A DNA stretch of 64,000 bases. Source: an uncultured Lachnospiraceae bacterium. Its GTDB lineage: Bacteria > Bacillota > Clostridia > Lachnospirales > Lachnospiraceae. Shown here piece by piece: positions 10,701 to 20,230 of the stretch. A model generated the notes under the pieces. The model was not told the DNA's origin. It was given only the letters and a program-made list of their open reading frames with translations, and searched no databases. The stretch covers positions 1-64,000 of the forward strand of contig CAMVPR010000006.1 of the NCBI GenBank assembly GCA_947169385.1, given 5' to 3'. The translations under genes and the position numbers were made by a program. Each line of letters begins with the position of its first letter. The stretch's first letter is position 1.

Positions 10701-10906
10701 TTTGCCTTATCTTTATCCTTAATTATATCGTCAGCTAATATTCTAAAGAAAGCCTCAGTTCGTTTGCGATACACCTTCAATGTACCATCAGCCTTTATCT
10801 TAAGAATATCCTTACACTCTTCAACAGTGTCAGGGCATGAATTAAGTCCCATTTGTCTTATATCTTGTAGAATTACATCGAATACTTTTGATTCTAAATC
10901 TGGCAT
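7709..10906 (-). CDS. Very large helical protein with one membrane segment, unknown
   Basis: A 1065-residue protein starting at MPDLESK, with AGGAGG eight bases upstream; the ATG further upstream has no such site. Most of the length looks alpha-helical and charged. An acidic, low-complexity stretch around residues 490-530 (EYNPDEFDYDDDDANEKEE) precedes a single hydrophobic segment (AIAFVAGGIFFAGVTLL, about residue 565). The C-terminus is Lys/Pro rich. No catalytic motif is seen. Composition resembles the 549-residue protein at 2568-4217. A filament-like or scaffolding role is conceivable, but this is inference. It ends at a strong terminator and is probably monocistronic. Confidence 0.6.
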   Translation of the reverse strand: MPDLESKVFDVILQDIRQMGLNSCPDTVEECKDILKIKADGTLKVYRKRTEAFFRILADDIIKDKDKANDYFDLLVSRVINSKELKGILFDFLKYGNSAFLDDYYPTFKEAFVSGLGNVNQLDADEVKDSIANIKAILEQEKENIGEIKLREGVAAADKQITAFVLRGIRSLDRITPVVDEIAANMARKMDMSIDFVGYQDRVNIILSFIGEDLDDDHYRNMLSELRRNPRMQTIIVAAARYMDMKILNDRLKDLKYAFCGELTDINFNEQDQDYAFTRIESDLINRKVRLEKKSIDAATKELEILANTLKGGTTEADPMIDRVVTNIQTRERLSIESDKLDILRHNFNREPAANETLEDTYTNRLQIFLSIVGAQLSAEDYEMFVLSLKTNEEAKSFVDSCIKYCDFDGLYNSRYAMQGYLIADFKTVINGQSARDAYNVAKKYVDKMQEEYEEKQNAIVEGKTGVNPANEDSIDISEDEIEYNPDEFDYDDDDANEKEEANVQRNVETKKEKERNLGDQILSQAIIINEQKKSEKTEEVADGAIAFVAGGIFFAGVTLLHNHLNAYKEGFVATQSDKAANFGNNLLFEVKQTGSVTYRNMTNALNKVLRGTDLINHDDMDVNLRLGELYRSLNELKSAATEYYKSHTGLRGIFKGYSEEGKQRIALSKSIIEGTSKEIAKLKDYAKVSGISLGLAPDAKGIRAQWIDFKNNHEGITDEHIKVNPVLKDDITAEIGEWNKKIEIKEQAREKVKGIANISMREERMDIVGLGALEASPTTFAKKYVADEYLEMIRKAETGDTSYTVEDIKNDILSPDFADVFYQKVNNLAHNQEFYDLVRSNPDNALTIWKGKEKQSADNAFSLRVNGNKEYEDLSAKEPNKARSKWEIAEHRIEVCKREWNKEDAKIAEIRAKIADPGSPFKKQFGDDANVNKRIKTERKAYAAEVAGVLGRALTMSYIKDTYASNPDNAMKLVLDPKQLKKIQTYFTEGIKRDFLNGHVNIDKLSDKLDNFDVFKKQSLKYIQEGIDREKRANAPKPPKKVEKANDMLNPQNAMVLKPNNDFE

Positions 10907-11067
10907 AATAATAACCTCCTCCAAATATGATTTATACATCCATTATACAACCACATACGTAACAAAAGTATAACATAAAAGAAATGAATAAAAAAGAATC
11001 AACTCCCTTTGTTACACTATATTCAAGCTAAAAACCAGCACAAATCTAACGGAATGAATAAATAATA

Positions 11068-11091
11068 AATCCGGCGCACATGCGCCGGATT
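11068..11091 (-). terminator. Hairpin terminator after the small membrane gene pair
   Basis: Perfect stem AATCCGGCGCA (11068-11078) with its complement (11081-11091) and a two-base gap as loop. The downstream minus-strand sequence is AT-rich (TATTATTTATT) rather than a pure T run. Confidence 0.7.
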
Positions 11092-11103
11092 ATCTATATA
11101 CTA

Positions 11104-11388
11104 TTATGCGCTGATACGTTTAGCCTTAACACTTCTCACGACAAAAGTTACTGCCCAAAGTGCTAATCCTAAAGTAACTACCAAAACTCCCAGTTTAGTA
11201 TCATCAAGTGAAAGATTAAAGAATCCCTCACCTTCCATAACGGAGAAGATACCATCAACACTCCACATCAATGTTGCTCCTAAATACATAAGAGTCAGAA
11301 ACTGGAAATTGTATTTCTCATCTCTAAATACCGTGAACCATAGTATGGCGCTAATCGCCGCAGCAACTGCAGTCAGTATTAAACACAT
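11104..11388 (-). CDS. Small membrane protein, unknown
   Basis: A 94-residue protein starting at MCLILTAVAAA, with GAGGTAC upstream. It has three hydrophobic stretches: residues 3-20, about 29-48 and about 68-86, ending in a basic tail (RSVKAKRISA). It lies 16 bp downstream of another small membrane protein gene and ends just before a terminator, so the two form an operon. No family recognised. A longer frame extending upstream would overlap the preceding gene and lacks a ribosome-binding site. Confidence 0.65.
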   Translation of the reverse strand: MCLILTAVAAAISAILWFTVFRDEKYNFQFLTLMYLGATLMWSVDGIFSVMEGEGFFNLSLDDTKLGVLVVTLGLALWAVTFVVRSVKAKRISA

Positions 11389-11404
11389 ATTATGTACCTC
11401 CCTA

Positions 11405-11803
11405 CTATAAAGTCTCTTTAGTGGAATCTGATGACATCTTAGACTCCTTGACATGAACAGCTAAACAGATAAGCCCCCAGAAAGCAGTAACTAATACAGC
11501 CATAGACACTCCAACTGTAGCCATCTCCTTTAACATCTCTATTGTGTCTGCTTTAGAACTCATAGCGGTAAGGAATGGGAAATAAGGAACCACCTCTCCA
11601 TGCCACATATGCTCAATCAGCAAAAGGAAAGCACCTCCCCAAAGCATCTTACTTAACCATCCAAGCTTGGTTGATAATGGTGTATGATGAACAGTCTCAA
11701 CTTTAACTTCATCAGCAATCTGAACATCTTCTTTCTTCTCAACCACCTTCTTAGCAGCAGTCACTGCAATAGCCTCTACAGTAGAAACCAAAAAACATGC
11801 CAT
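11405..11803 (-). CDS. Small two-helix membrane protein, unknown
   Basis: A 132-residue protein starting at MACFLVSTVEAIAV, with AGGAGGATATAA upstream. A short N-terminal hydrophobic stretch is followed by an acidic linker, then two membrane segments (WGGAFLLLIEHMWHGEV region and SMAVLVTAFWGLICLAVHV). The first transmembrane region contains a Glu-His-x-x-His arrangement (IEHMWHGE), which is unusual inside a membrane and could bind a metal or proton. It is the first gene of a two-gene operon with the 94-residue protein. No family recognised. Confidence 0.62.
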   Translation of the reverse strand: MACFLVSTVEAIAVTAAKKVVEKKEDVQIADEVKVETVHHTPLSTKLGWLSKMLWGGAFLLLIEHMWHGEVVPYFPFLTAMSSKADTIEMLKEMATVGVSMAVLVTAFWGLICLAVHVKESKMSSDSTKETL

Positions 11804-12023
11804 ATTTATATCCTCCTTATCATTAATATCGCACAAATCACGCAACCTAGTACAGTATACACCATTTTGTTTGCATTTACAATCTTTTGTTGAACAGCTT
11901 CTCTCCTTCTTAAAACAGGTTAATCTCACGCTTAAACTATCTAATATATTATTGCTAATAATATTGCTGATATGGTATTATAACACTAATAGATATAGTG
12001 TTTTTTTGTGAGGAGAACAGCCT

Positions 12024-14495
12024 ATGATACAGAGATCTTACCACATAACTGATTTCACTGACGGTAGTTTTGAAAATGCTATTAACGACCTTAGAAACTT
12101 AGAAGAATACGAAACTTCCAACCGGATATTAATCACGATATTTGAACAGAATTGGAATAAAGAAGAGACCTTTAGAAAGAAATCATATATCGAACAGGTA
12201 CTTCCTAAAGCAGAAGTGATTGGCGCAACCCATTTTGATTGGGATTTCTTAGACAATCCTCTTAATGCTCAGGCAAGCGGCTTATCCAATCACTCTGTCA
12301 TAAGCGCACTATTCTTTGAGAAATCCGGTTTCTCAATCTACGGGTATGATATAACCAACCAAGATGAGAAGTCTATCGGCACAGCTATGAACCAGGACAT
12401 TCGCAAGAACAAGGATGTCAAGGGCGTTATGATGTTTGTATCCAACATGTTTAAGAACATCGGAACAATACTAAAGTACGCTGAAGAAGATTATTTAGAC
12501 GTGCCTTTTTTTGGCTCATCAGCAGGATCTGATTTTATGACTCCCCCTCACATCAATTCAAAGATGTTATTTCACAAGGACAACTATTTGGCTGAATATA
12601 TATATTGTGTTGTCTTTTACGGAAGTGACCTCAACATCGAGGCACATCACAATTTTGGATGGACTCCTATTGGACGATCGATGACAGTCACTGACACTTC
12701 TGATAAACTGACTGTTTCTACAATTGATAACGAGCCCGCTGCGGATATATACACGAGATACTTAGGTCTAAAAGGACAACACATAAACCTGTTTAACATA
12801 TGTGAATTCCCTGTTTTAGTTGAATCTGAAGAGTCACTCTTAGCAAGATTTCCTATGTCAAGCAACGAGAAGAAAGAGATACTATTCGGATGCACAGTTA
12901 ACAAGGGAGACAGGATTCAATTCACATACGGATCATTGTGGAAGATACTTAACGAAGTTGAAGAAGACAGTATAGCTTTTCAGGATTTTACTCCTGAAGC
13001 TATGTTTCTCGTTGTATGTATCAACAGAAAGCTATTCCTTAAAAATGATGAACATAGAGAAGTGTCATGCTATAAGAAAGTTGCACCTAACCTTGCACAT
13101 ATGCATGGCAATTCTGAGATATTCAGGCTAGGTGGCAAGGGTGGCGAATTTAACAGTGCTCTTATTGCCGTAGGATTCAGGGAAGGTCCCGTCAACCCTT
13201 CATTTGTCCGAGAAGAGATACCTAAGACAATTATGGGATTATATGATGCTGGCGTTGCTATACCTCTTGAACACAGAATGACCAGTTTCCTTAACGCTAT
13301 AACCAACGATTTAGAAGAAGCAGCCCACGAAGCCGAGATGGCTAACCAGGCCAAGTCACTCTTTCTCTCTAATATGTCACATGAGATCAGAACACCTATC
13401 AATGCCATATTAGGTATGAACGAGATGATTCTAAGAGAGACCGATGAAGCAACAACCAAGGAATACGCACTTGATATCCAAAGCGCCGGCAATACGTTGC
13501 ATTCTCTAATCAACGATATTCTTGATATCTCTAAGATTGAGTCCGGCAAGATGGACCTTCTTCCTCAAGAATATGATGTCACAGATATTATGCGTGATGT
13601 TTTGAACATGATTTCTGCAAGAGCCAGAGAGAAGAAACTCAAGTTTATATTTGACATAGATGAGAATCTTCCTACCAAAATGTATGGTGATGATGTCCGT
13701 ATCAGGCAGATTCTAACCAACATATTATCGAACTCTGTTAAGTATACTCATACAGGTTCCATTACCATCAAGATTTCTTCAAAGGTAGATGACGATATTG
13801 CAAATGTTCATATAGAGATTACCGACACCGGTATAGGCATCAAGAAAGAAGACATACCTAAGCTATTCACTGCATTCCAGAGGATAGATGAGAACAAGAA
13901 CCGTAATATTGAAGGAACCGGACTGGGTATGAATATAACCATGCGTCTATTAGATATGATGGGAAGCAGACTTAATGTTGAAAGCGAGTATGGTAAGGGA
14001 TCTACGTTCTCATTTGACATTAAACAGAAGATTATCGACAAGACCCCTGTCGGCAATGCAAGTGAGCGTTTAAGACGGGATGCCAAGAATTATAAATATG
14101 AGTCGTCATTTGTCGCACCTGACGCTAAGATTCTGGTTGTTGACGATAATGAGATGAACCTCAAGGTATTTGCGGGGCTCCTCAAGAAGACTAAGGTTAA
14201 CATCACGACAGCTCTTAATGGATTTAGATGCTTAGAGCTTGTCAAGAGCGAGAAGTTTGATATCATTTTCCTGGATCACATGATGCCGGATATGGATGGT
14301 ATACAGACTCTTCATGAGATTAAGAAACTTGGAGACAGTATTCCTAATTCCGACACTCCAATTTATGCACTTACAGCCAACAATTTCGCTGACGCTGCAA
14401 CAATGTATCAGAACGAAGGATTTATGGGGTATGTTTCTAAACCGATTGTTCCGGCTAAGCTTGAGGAACTAATCAAGACAACTTTAGATGTATAA
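12024..14495 (+). CDS. FIST-domain hybrid sensor histidine kinase
   Basis: An 823-residue cytoplasmic hybrid kinase. FIST-N and FIST-C sensor domains fill about residues 30-400; FIST domains are thought to bind small ligands such as amino acids. The HisKA domain carries the phospho-acceptor His near residue 453 ([15 protein letters not shown]). The HATPase shows an N box ([15 protein letters not shown]), DTGIGI and GTGLGM. A C-terminal receiver has the acidic pair VVDDNEMN and phospho-acceptor Asp near residue 751 ([11 protein letters not shown]). There is no HPt domain or output regulator, so phosphotransfer must continue elsewhere. AGGAGA precedes the ATG. It is the only plus-strand gene in its neighbourhood and ends at its own terminator. 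Confidence 0.9.
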   Translation: MIQRSYHITDFTDGSFENAINDLRNLEEYETSNRILITIFEQNWNKEETFRKKSYIEQVLPKAEVIGATHFDWDFLDNPLNAQASGLSNHSVISALFFEKSGFSIYGYDITNQDEKSIGTAMNQDIRKNKDVKGVMMFVSNMFKNIGTILKYAEEDYLDVPFFGSSAGSDFMTPPHINSKMLFHKDNYLAEYIYCVVFYGSDLNIEAHHNFGWTPIGRSMTVTDTSDKLTVSTIDNEPAADIYTRYLGLKGQHINLFNICEFPVLVESEESLLARFPMSSNEKKEILFGCTVNKGDRIQFTYGSLWKILNEVEEDSIAFQDFTPEAMFLVVCINRKLFLKNDEHREVSCYKKVAPNLAHMHGNSEIFRLGGKGGEFNSALIAVGFREGPVNPSFVREEIPKTIMGLYDAGVAIPLEHRMTSFLNAITNDLEEAAHEAEMANQAKSLFLSNMSHEIRTPINAILGMNEMILRETDEATTKEYALDIQSAGNTLHSLINDILDISKIESGKMDLLPQEYDVTDIMRDVLNMISARAREKKLKFIFDIDENLPTKMYGDDVRIRQILTNILSNSVKYTHTGSITIKISSKVDDDIANVHIEITDTGIGIKKEDIPKLFTAFQRIDENKNRNIEGTGLGMNITMRLLDMMGSRLNVESEYGKGSTFSFDIKQKIIDKTPVGNASERLRRDAKNYKYESSFVAPDAKILVVDDNEMNLKVFAGLLKKTKVNITTALNGFRCLELVKSEKFDIIFLDHMMPDMDGIQTLHEIKKLGDSIPNSDTPIYALTANNFADAATMYQNEGFMGYVSKPIVPAKLEELIKTTLDV

Positions 14496-14498
14496 AAT

Positions 14499-14530
14499 AT
14501 CGGAGCACATATCGTGCTCCGATTCTTTAT
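14499..14530 (+). terminator. Intrinsic terminator after the FIST kinase
   Basis: Ten-bp stem ATCGGAGCAC (14499-14508) with GTGCTCCGAT (14514-14523), followed by TCTTTAT on the plus strand. It also sits at the 3' end of the convergent minus-strand gene and may serve both. Confidence 0.75.
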
Positions 14531-14540
14531 AAATAAGTTA

Positions 14541-16808
14541 TTAGTATTCAGGAATTACATCTAGCCTAGTCTGCTCAACTTTGGCTTTCTCAATAGCTTT
14601 TGGAAGAAGCTCCAATAACTTGTCTACCTCTTCCTCAGTATTATATATACCAAAGCTTACTCTTATCATTCCCGGAGTCTTGGCATCTGCGCACCCCTCA
14701 AAACTCTCAAGCTGATCATCAGGAATATTCATAAGTCTCCACACATAAGGATGTGCACAGAAGGCACCACGCCTTGTTGCAACTCCACCCATCTGACTTA
14801 ACTCCTGTGCTAAGCACTGAGTGTTAACATCTGTAAAGTTAAATGTCACAACTCCTACTCTATCATCAATATTCTCTGAATCACCGTAGATTATGATATT
14901 ATCAAGCTTCTTAAGGCCGTCAATCAGTCTCTTGTTAAGCACCTTCTCATGCTCCTGAACCTTATCGAGTCCAACCTCACTCATAATATCAATGGCCTTG
15001 CCAAGTCCCACAACACCAGGGTAGTTAGGTGAACCTGCCTCATATCTTGCAGGTGCATCCTTGTAGTGCTGCCAATCGTCACCGACAATGGTAATTGTTC
15101 CGCCACCGTAGAAGGTAGGGATATGCTTATTAAGCTCTTCCGATAAACCTACAACAGCTCCGCCACCGAACGGTGAGTACATCTTATGAGCAGAAAATGC
15201 TATAAAATCAATGTTCTCCTCAGGCGTCTCACCAAGCATAGAGAACTTTCTGTGTGCCACAATCTGAGCACAGTCAACAATAATCTTAGCTCCATACTTG
15301 TGAGCCATCTTGGCAACTCTATGTACATCTGTCACGTAACCGGTAACATTTGATGCAGCAGTAACTGTTACATACTTAACCTTGTACTTCTTAAGCATCT
15401 TCTCCATCGAGTCATAATCAACTCTACCCTTATCGTCTACCTCAGCGTAGACAACCTTACATCTCTCTCTCCAAGAAAGGTCATTAGCATGATGCTCGAT
15501 ACGGGTTGCACACACTATATCATTCTTGCTCTCGACAAGCGCGGAAGCAAGCTTGTTAAGTCCGTCCGTCGTACTGTTGACGTAGAAACATGTATAGTGT
15601 TCAGAGTCAGCACCCACATAATCCAAAACCTTCTGTCTTACTTCATTGTAGACATCTGTTGAGTGATTGGACTTCTGTGAAAATCCTCTACCGATAGAAC
15701 CGTACATGTTAAGCTCTTCATTAACCTTAGCCTGAACCTCTTTAAAAGCAGGTGTTGTCGAAGCGTTATCAAAGTTAATCATAGGAATCTTGCTTCCGTC
15801 AGCGAGCTCAACCGGCGTGTCAAGACCAACGATATGATCTCGTACGTTATCCATGTTGATTCCAATTCCGGTCTCAATCGATGTGTCCTGGACGTATACG
15901 GAAACATAGTTGTCATTTAATTCAGAGCCATCCGAGAACTTGATACTGTAGTAGACACCGGCAGTTCCCACTTCCTTCGCAGTAATGATGCCATCATCAC
16001 TCAAGGAAATGATATCCTCTGGCTTAAGTTCCTCCTCAGTGGTGTTAGACGTAGGATTGGCACTGGCATTTGCACTCGCGTCTGCGCTGGCATTTGAACT
16101 TGCATTTGCACTGGCATCCAAAGCTAAATCTCCACCTACAGGATTACTGCTCGCATCCGCGCTTGCCTCATCCTCGAAGTCTATCTGAAAATCTTCAGGA
16201 GTTGAATATCTGTAGCTTATAGAGTATTCATCCTTGTCAAAATGCACCTTGATACTAGGATTATTGAGCGACTTGTTATGAATATTCTCACCCAAATTAT
16301 AACTTAATATATTAAGGTGCTTATAAAGATAAACGTTGTTAATTGAAGACTGATAATGACCCCAGATAGCATCTTCCGCCACTTCTGACATAGTCATAGG
16401 CTCAACATTAATCTTGATTGTTCCAATCTTTTTCTTCTTGGCTTTGCCGACCTTTTCGTACACATAAGCCTTGGTACTTCCCACACCTTTAGAAGCAATC
16501 CAGGTCTTGTCATCACCCTCCTTGTAAGTAGGATTCTTAACCACCTTGGCTACCTTAGAATTCTTGAACTTAACCGAATACTTAGCTTTCTTGTTGTAGT
16601 TCTTGATTATTGACTCAAGCCCCTGATTACCGGACATAATGTACGCTCCGTCAGCGTGGGAATTGTACTTGAGTGTAATCTTCTTGTTGGTTGCGTAGAT
16701 TGACGCTTTCTTGGCTGCTTTAACATTGGTATTGAGTGATAACACCATTACAAATGCTACTAGGAGAGCCACTCCCGATCTCATGAATGTTGCTAGTTTC
16801 TTGCTCAT
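14541..16808 (-). CDS. Exported Ig-like / class V aminotransferase (SufS/NifS-like) fusion
   Basis: A 755-residue protein with a Sec signal peptide (MSKKLATFMRSG, hydrophobic core, NVKA/AKK cleavage site). Residues about 35-140 form an Ig-like (Big-type) module. An Ala/Ser/Asn-rich linker (about 215-255) leads to a second Big-like strand pattern (DDGIITAKEVGTAGVYY). From about residue 325 to the end lies a fold type I PLP enzyme of the class V aminotransferase/cysteine desulfurase group. The PLP Lys is near residue 542 (FSAHKMYSP) and a desulfurase-like Cys near residue 684 (RRGAFCAHPYVW). A PLP enzyme outside the membrane is unusual. The gene lies 20 bp behind a dCache histidine kinase, so the pair is probably one operon. 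The substrate is unknown. Confidence 0.85.
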   Translation of the reverse strand: MSKKLATFMRSGVALLVAFVMVLSLNTNVKAAKKASIYATNKKITLKYNSHADGAYIMSGNQGLESIIKNYNKKAKYSVKFKNSKVAKVVKNPTYKEGDDKTWIASKGVGSTKAYVYEKVGKAKKKKIGTIKINVEPMTMSEVAEDAIWGHYQSSINNVYLYKHLNILSYNLGENIHNKSLNNPSIKVHFDKDEYSISYRYSTPEDFQIDFEDEASADASSNPVGGDLALDASANASSNASADASANASANPTSNTTEEELKPEDIISLSDDGIITAKEVGTAGVYYSIKFSDGSELNDNYVSVYVQDTSIETGIGINMDNVRDHIVGLDTPVELADGSKIPMINFDNASTTPAFKEVQAKVNEELNMYGSIGRGFSQKSNHSTDVYNEVRQKVLDYVGADSEHYTCFYVNSTTDGLNKLASALVESKNDIVCATRIEHHANDLSWRERCKVVYAEVDDKGRVDYDSMEKMLKKYKVKYVTVTAASNVTGYVTDVHRVAKMAHKYGAKIIVDCAQIVAHRKFSMLGETPEENIDFIAFSAHKMYSPFGGGAVVGLSEELNKHIPTFYGGGTITIVGDDWQHYKDAPARYEAGSPNYPGVVGLGKAIDIMSEVGLDKVQEHEKVLNKRLIDGLKKLDNIIIYGDSENIDDRVGVVTFNFTDVNTQCLAQELSQMGGVATRRGAFCAHPYVWRLMNIPDDQLESFEGCADAKTPGMIRVSFGIYNTEEEVDKLLELLPKAIEKAKVEQTRLDVIPEY

Positions 16809-16828
16809 TTCGTCCTCCTTTTTTATAT

Positions 16829-19066
16829 TTAAAGCTCGCTGTCTATGTACCTGAGCAGCGTGCTTTCAAGCTCTTCATACATGATAGGCTTAGAAAGATA
16901 ATCAGTAAATCCCTCTTTAAGATATATCTCCTTAGCCCCGACTATAGCATCTGCAGTAAGCGCAATTATAGGCGTTGCGTCCGCTAAATTCTCATCCTTA
17001 ATCACCTTAAGCGTATCGGTTCCCGATAGTCCAGGCATCATCTGATCAAGTAGAATTACGTCAAATGAATCCTCCCTCAAAATATCTATACATTGCTCTC
17101 CCGACGAAGCCTTAGTAACCTTAATCTGAGTTACTCTTAAGAGCTCGCTGATAACCATAAGGTTCATCTCGTTGTCATCAACAACAAGAATCTTAGCGTT
17201 AGGCGCTAACAACGTAGGCTCAAAATCCACACTGCTGTCAAGAGCGTCATTAAGTCTCTCGGTGTAATCACCGATAGGTGTGACATCAACAACCTTCTGT
17301 ACAAGTTCAGCCGTAAATACAGAACCCTTACCGTACTCACTCTCGACCGTGACATCTCCACCCATCATCTCTGCCAACTGCTTGGTGATATTAAGTCCCA
17401 ATCCGGTACCTTCAATATTCCTGTTAGCAGTCTGATCGACTCTCTGGAACGAATTAAACAGTATGTCCAAATCCTCTTTCTTGATACCCTTACCGGTATC
17501 AGAAACCTTTACAATAAGCTTTCTATATACCTTGTCAAATGACACCGACAGGCTCACACTACCTTCTGATGTGTATTTGATTGCGTTGTTCATGAGGTTG
17601 AGTATAATCTGCCTGATTCTTATCTCATCACCAAACATAACCGAAGGAATATTAGGATCAACCTCTAAGTTGTACTTCAATCCCTTGCTCTTGGCCTTAT
17701 TCATAGTCATGTTCACTATGTCATTAAGAATTGAAGAGAACTCATATCTTACCTGAACAAGTTCCATCTTACCGGACTCAATCTTACTGAGATCCAAGAT
17801 ATCATTAATAATCGAAAGCAACGTCTTGCCCGCGCTCTGAATATCCTTGGCATATTTCTTGATGTTCTCATCATTACACTCACGAAGAATCATCTCGTCC
17901 ATACCAATAATGGCGTTCATAGGCGTCCTTATCTCATGCGACATATTGGCAAGGAACACGCTCTTGGCTCTGTTGGCCTGATCCGCGGAATCCTTCTCAA
18001 TCTTCAGCATCTTGGTCTCGTATTCCTGCTTACGCTCCTCCATCTTCATCTCTTCCATGCGGCGTGCGTAATCTTGCTCATTCTTGTAACCAAAATAATA
18101 GAAGATAGCAATCATCAGGAATATCACTGTACAAATGACGATATTGACAAACATTTGTGATCTCGTCTCAGCATAAAGCTCCTTCTCACTTACAGTGATA
18201 ACCACAAACCAATGGTCCATGATTTCATTTACAAAGACAATATTCTTAACACCGTCCTGAACGTAAGTAAAGTTGCCGCTTCCAACTCTCTTAATCTCAT
18301 GGAGGAAATCTTCTCCGTGCGGTATTTCATCCATGAGAGTACCCTTCTTGTCTTCATCCTCGTGTGCTACAATAAGCCCATTATCGTCAACTATAAATCC
18401 ATATCCCTTGCCTTTAAGCTTAAGCTCATCCATCAAAGACTGGATGTAATTAAGCCTTACATCCATTGATATTACATCCTTGCCATTCTTAAGCATTCTA
18501 CTTATGGAAATGATGACGTTACCCGTCTGGGCATCAACATAAGGTGGAACTATCGCTGTCTCGCCGCGAGCTTCCTTAGCGGTGATATACCAATCACGCT
18601 CCAAAGGATTATAATCTGCCGGTGGCTCCCAGCCTACTCCGTCTATATATTCACCTTTGATATATCCATAAATACCGGTGTAGTTCTCGTCGAACTGGAC
18701 TGACTGTTTCTCAGATTCCTCGGTCAGATACTTTAGAATTTGGTCGGAAGTGCCGCCGTTTCTCGCCATAAACTCTACGGTATCGGCAGTAACCCATGTA
18801 ACACTCTTGGTTGTATAAAGATAGTTCTCAAGCTGTGCGGAAACACTCTGAATCCTGTCCTCACCTATCTCCTTGATGTTAGACACAGATACAGTCTTGA
18901 GCTGCCTTGAAGTGTATACACTCATAACCACCATGAAAATGAGTATAAGAAAAAGCGGAATTATAAGCCTTGAGCGGTTACGCTTGGCAGCCTCAATATC
19001 CACAGGCTTAATATCAGCGGAAGTATTACTCTCTACATTATCTATTCTAATATAATTATTATTCAT
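16829..19066 (-). CDS. dCache-domain hybrid sensor histidine kinase
   Basis: A 745-residue membrane kinase starting at MNNNYIRI, with GGGAGA upstream. The first membrane segment (about residues 32-52) is followed by a periplasmic-type double Cache sensor (about 60-310) containing the characteristic [10 protein letters not shown] segment. A second membrane segment (about 312-335) and a coiled linker follow, then HisKA with His near residue 376 ([13 protein letters not shown]), an HATPase (DTGKGI, GTGLGL) and a receiver with Asp near residue 673 (ILLDQMMPG). dCache sensors usually bind small extracellular molecules such as amino acids. Its kinase-receiver half closely resembles the FIST kinase at 12024. 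It is the first gene of an operon with the exported aminotransferase. Confidence 0.92.
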   Translation of the reverse strand: MNNNYIRIDNVESNTSADIKPVDIEAAKRNRSRLIIPLFLILIFMVVMSVYTSRQLKTVSVSNIKEIGEDRIQSVSAQLENYLYTTKSVTWVTADTVEFMARNGGTSDQILKYLTEESEKQSVQFDENYTGIYGYIKGEYIDGVGWEPPADYNPLERDWYITAKEARGETAIVPPYVDAQTGNVIISISRMLKNGKDVISMDVRLNYIQSLMDELKLKGKGYGFIVDDNGLIVAHEDEDKKGTLMDEIPHGEDFLHEIKRVGSGNFTYVQDGVKNIVFVNEIMDHWFVVITVSEKELYAETRSQMFVNIVICTVIFLMIAIFYYFGYKNEQDYARRMEEMKMEERKQEYETKMLKIEKDSADQANRAKSVFLANMSHEIRTPMNAIIGMDEMILRECNDENIKKYAKDIQSAGKTLLSIINDILDLSKIESGKMELVQVRYEFSSILNDIVNMTMNKAKSKGLKYNLEVDPNIPSVMFGDEIRIRQIILNLMNNAIKYTSEGSVSLSVSFDKVYRKLIVKVSDTGKGIKKEDLDILFNSFQRVDQTANRNIEGTGLGLNITKQLAEMMGGDVTVESEYGKGSVFTAELVQKVVDVTPIGDYTERLNDALDSSVDFEPTLLAPNAKILVVDDNEMNLMVISELLRVTQIKVTKASSGEQCIDILREDSFDVILLDQMMPGLSGTDTLKVIKDENLADATPIIALTADAIVGAKEIYLKEGFTDYLSKPIMYEELESTLLRYIDSEL

Positions 19067-19173
19067 GTCTTTCTCCCTGATAATACAAGTCAAAAATCAA
19101 CAACACACATAATTATTTTACCAAATTTCGCAGTTTTTTTCCACATAAATATCTGTAAGGGTTATATCATTCC

Positions 19174-19296
19174 GTAGCGGCGAACATCGTTCGCCATATA
19201 TGGAGCACACTGTGCTCCGCTACGGTTAAAACATGTCATCCTGAGGAGCATCGCGAGGAAGGATCTTAAAGATTCTTCGCTTCGCTCAGAATGACA
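19174..19296. repeat. Composite dispersed repeat B + A
   Basis: Element B at 19174-19223 and element A at 19234-19296, in the same order and orientation as at 7-120. Sits immediately upstream of the papain-like protease gene. Confidence 0.85.
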
Positions 19297-19357
19297 TTCT
19301 TGCATGCACTTACATATTTTGATATATTTATACTTAATAAGTATGAGGAGATTTCTT

Positions 19358-20038
19358 ATGTCATCATTAATAGATAATATTACAATAAAAGTTCTAAACA
19401 TCCTAAAAAAGAGTCCCAAAAAGCCTATGATTATGGATCAATACAGAAATAATCACGCGCTTTGGACTAAATATATCGAGAACAATACACCCGGATATAT
19501 AGACAATCAATCTGCTCTTTGCAACTATCTATACGGGTACGCCAATGTATTTGAGCGCGGACATTTCTTTAACGGACAGTTTCTAAATGCAAGTCACAAT
19601 TCATGTGAAGTTATAGCTGTTTATAATGCGCTCTTCAATCTTAACGGATATAAAGAATCGAATGGTTTAGATGTGCTCTTAAAAGAATTTGCTCTTGACG
19701 GAATCGTGCTAAGAGGGGTGTTTGGGACCTCTCCGCTCTCGATATATAGACATCTTCTAAAGAAGAATTATAAAGTCGAAATGATTAAAGGTAAGAAGAT
19801 TAACAGGGATGATGTTATGACATTTTCAGATGAATATAAGGTGTTTATACATGTTTCGTTTAACAGGGGACAGAACCCGTTAGGGCAGATTCACACAATG
19901 TGCATCACCAAGGACGAATGGGATTATAAGGTGCATAATGATTACGAAGGGAATAAGAAATATTCTTCGCTTTACGAAGCGCTTATAGGGTATAGAAACG
20001 GTGCAGGGCACAGTATACTAGTTATAGGAATAAAGTAA
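19358..20038 (+). CDS. Papain-like cysteine protease (C39-like), cytoplasmic
   Basis: A 226-residue protein starting at MSSLIDNI, with AGGAG seven bases upstream; an earlier in-frame ATG lacks such a site. A candidate catalytic Cys lies in SHNSCEVIAVYNAL (about residue 83), a His in GQIHTMCI (about 184) and an Asn/Asp in KVHNDYEG, in the order expected for papain-like or C39 peptidases. No signal peptide is visible. The gene stands alone between two composite repeat loci and has no obvious partner, substrate or transporter nearby. A transglutaminase-like or inactive relative is also possible, because the assignment rests on motif order only. Confidence 0.6.
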   Translation: MSSLIDNITIKVLNILKKSPKKPMIMDQYRNNHALWTKYIENNTPGYIDNQSALCNYLYGYANVFERGHFFNGQFLNASHNSCEVIAVYNALFNLNGYKESNGLDVLLKEFALDGIVLRGVFGTSPLSIYRHLLKKNYKVEMIKGKKINRDDVMTFSDEYKVFIHVSFNRGQNPLGQIHTMCITKDEWDYKVHNDYEGNKKYSSLYEALIGYRNGAGHSILVIGIK

Positions 20039-20047
20039 TTGATTAAT

Positions 20048-20202
20048 AAGATTCTTCGCTTCGCTCAGAATGACATATTATGCAAGACGTCATTCCTATA
20101 CAATCCCGTAGCGGCGAACATCGTTCGCCATATGTGGAGCACACTGTGCTCCGCTACGATTATAACATGTCATCCTGAGGAGCATCGCGACGAAGGATCT
20201 TA
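20048..20202. repeat. Dispersed repeats: A half, B, A half
   Basis: A right-half of element A (20048-20075), a complete element B (20108-20157) and a left-half of element A (20168-20202). This looks like an A element split by insertion of B, or recombination between copies. Located directly after the papain-like protease gene. Confidence 0.8.
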
Positions 20203-20229
20203 AAAAGAGGCAAGGTAACCTGCCTCTTC
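20202..20229 (-). terminator. Terminator of the pseudopilin operon
   Basis: Stem AAGAGGCA/TGCCTCTT (about 20205-20229) with TTTTTAAG following on the minus strand. It lies just after the last pilin gene and overlaps the edge of repeat A. Confidence 0.75.
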
Positions 20230-20230
20230 A

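Noticed and set aside
16060-16180. Sequence error or artefact in the Ala/Ser/Asn-rich stretch
   Set aside because: The reading frame is kept and such linkers are common in secreted proteins; treated as a real linker.
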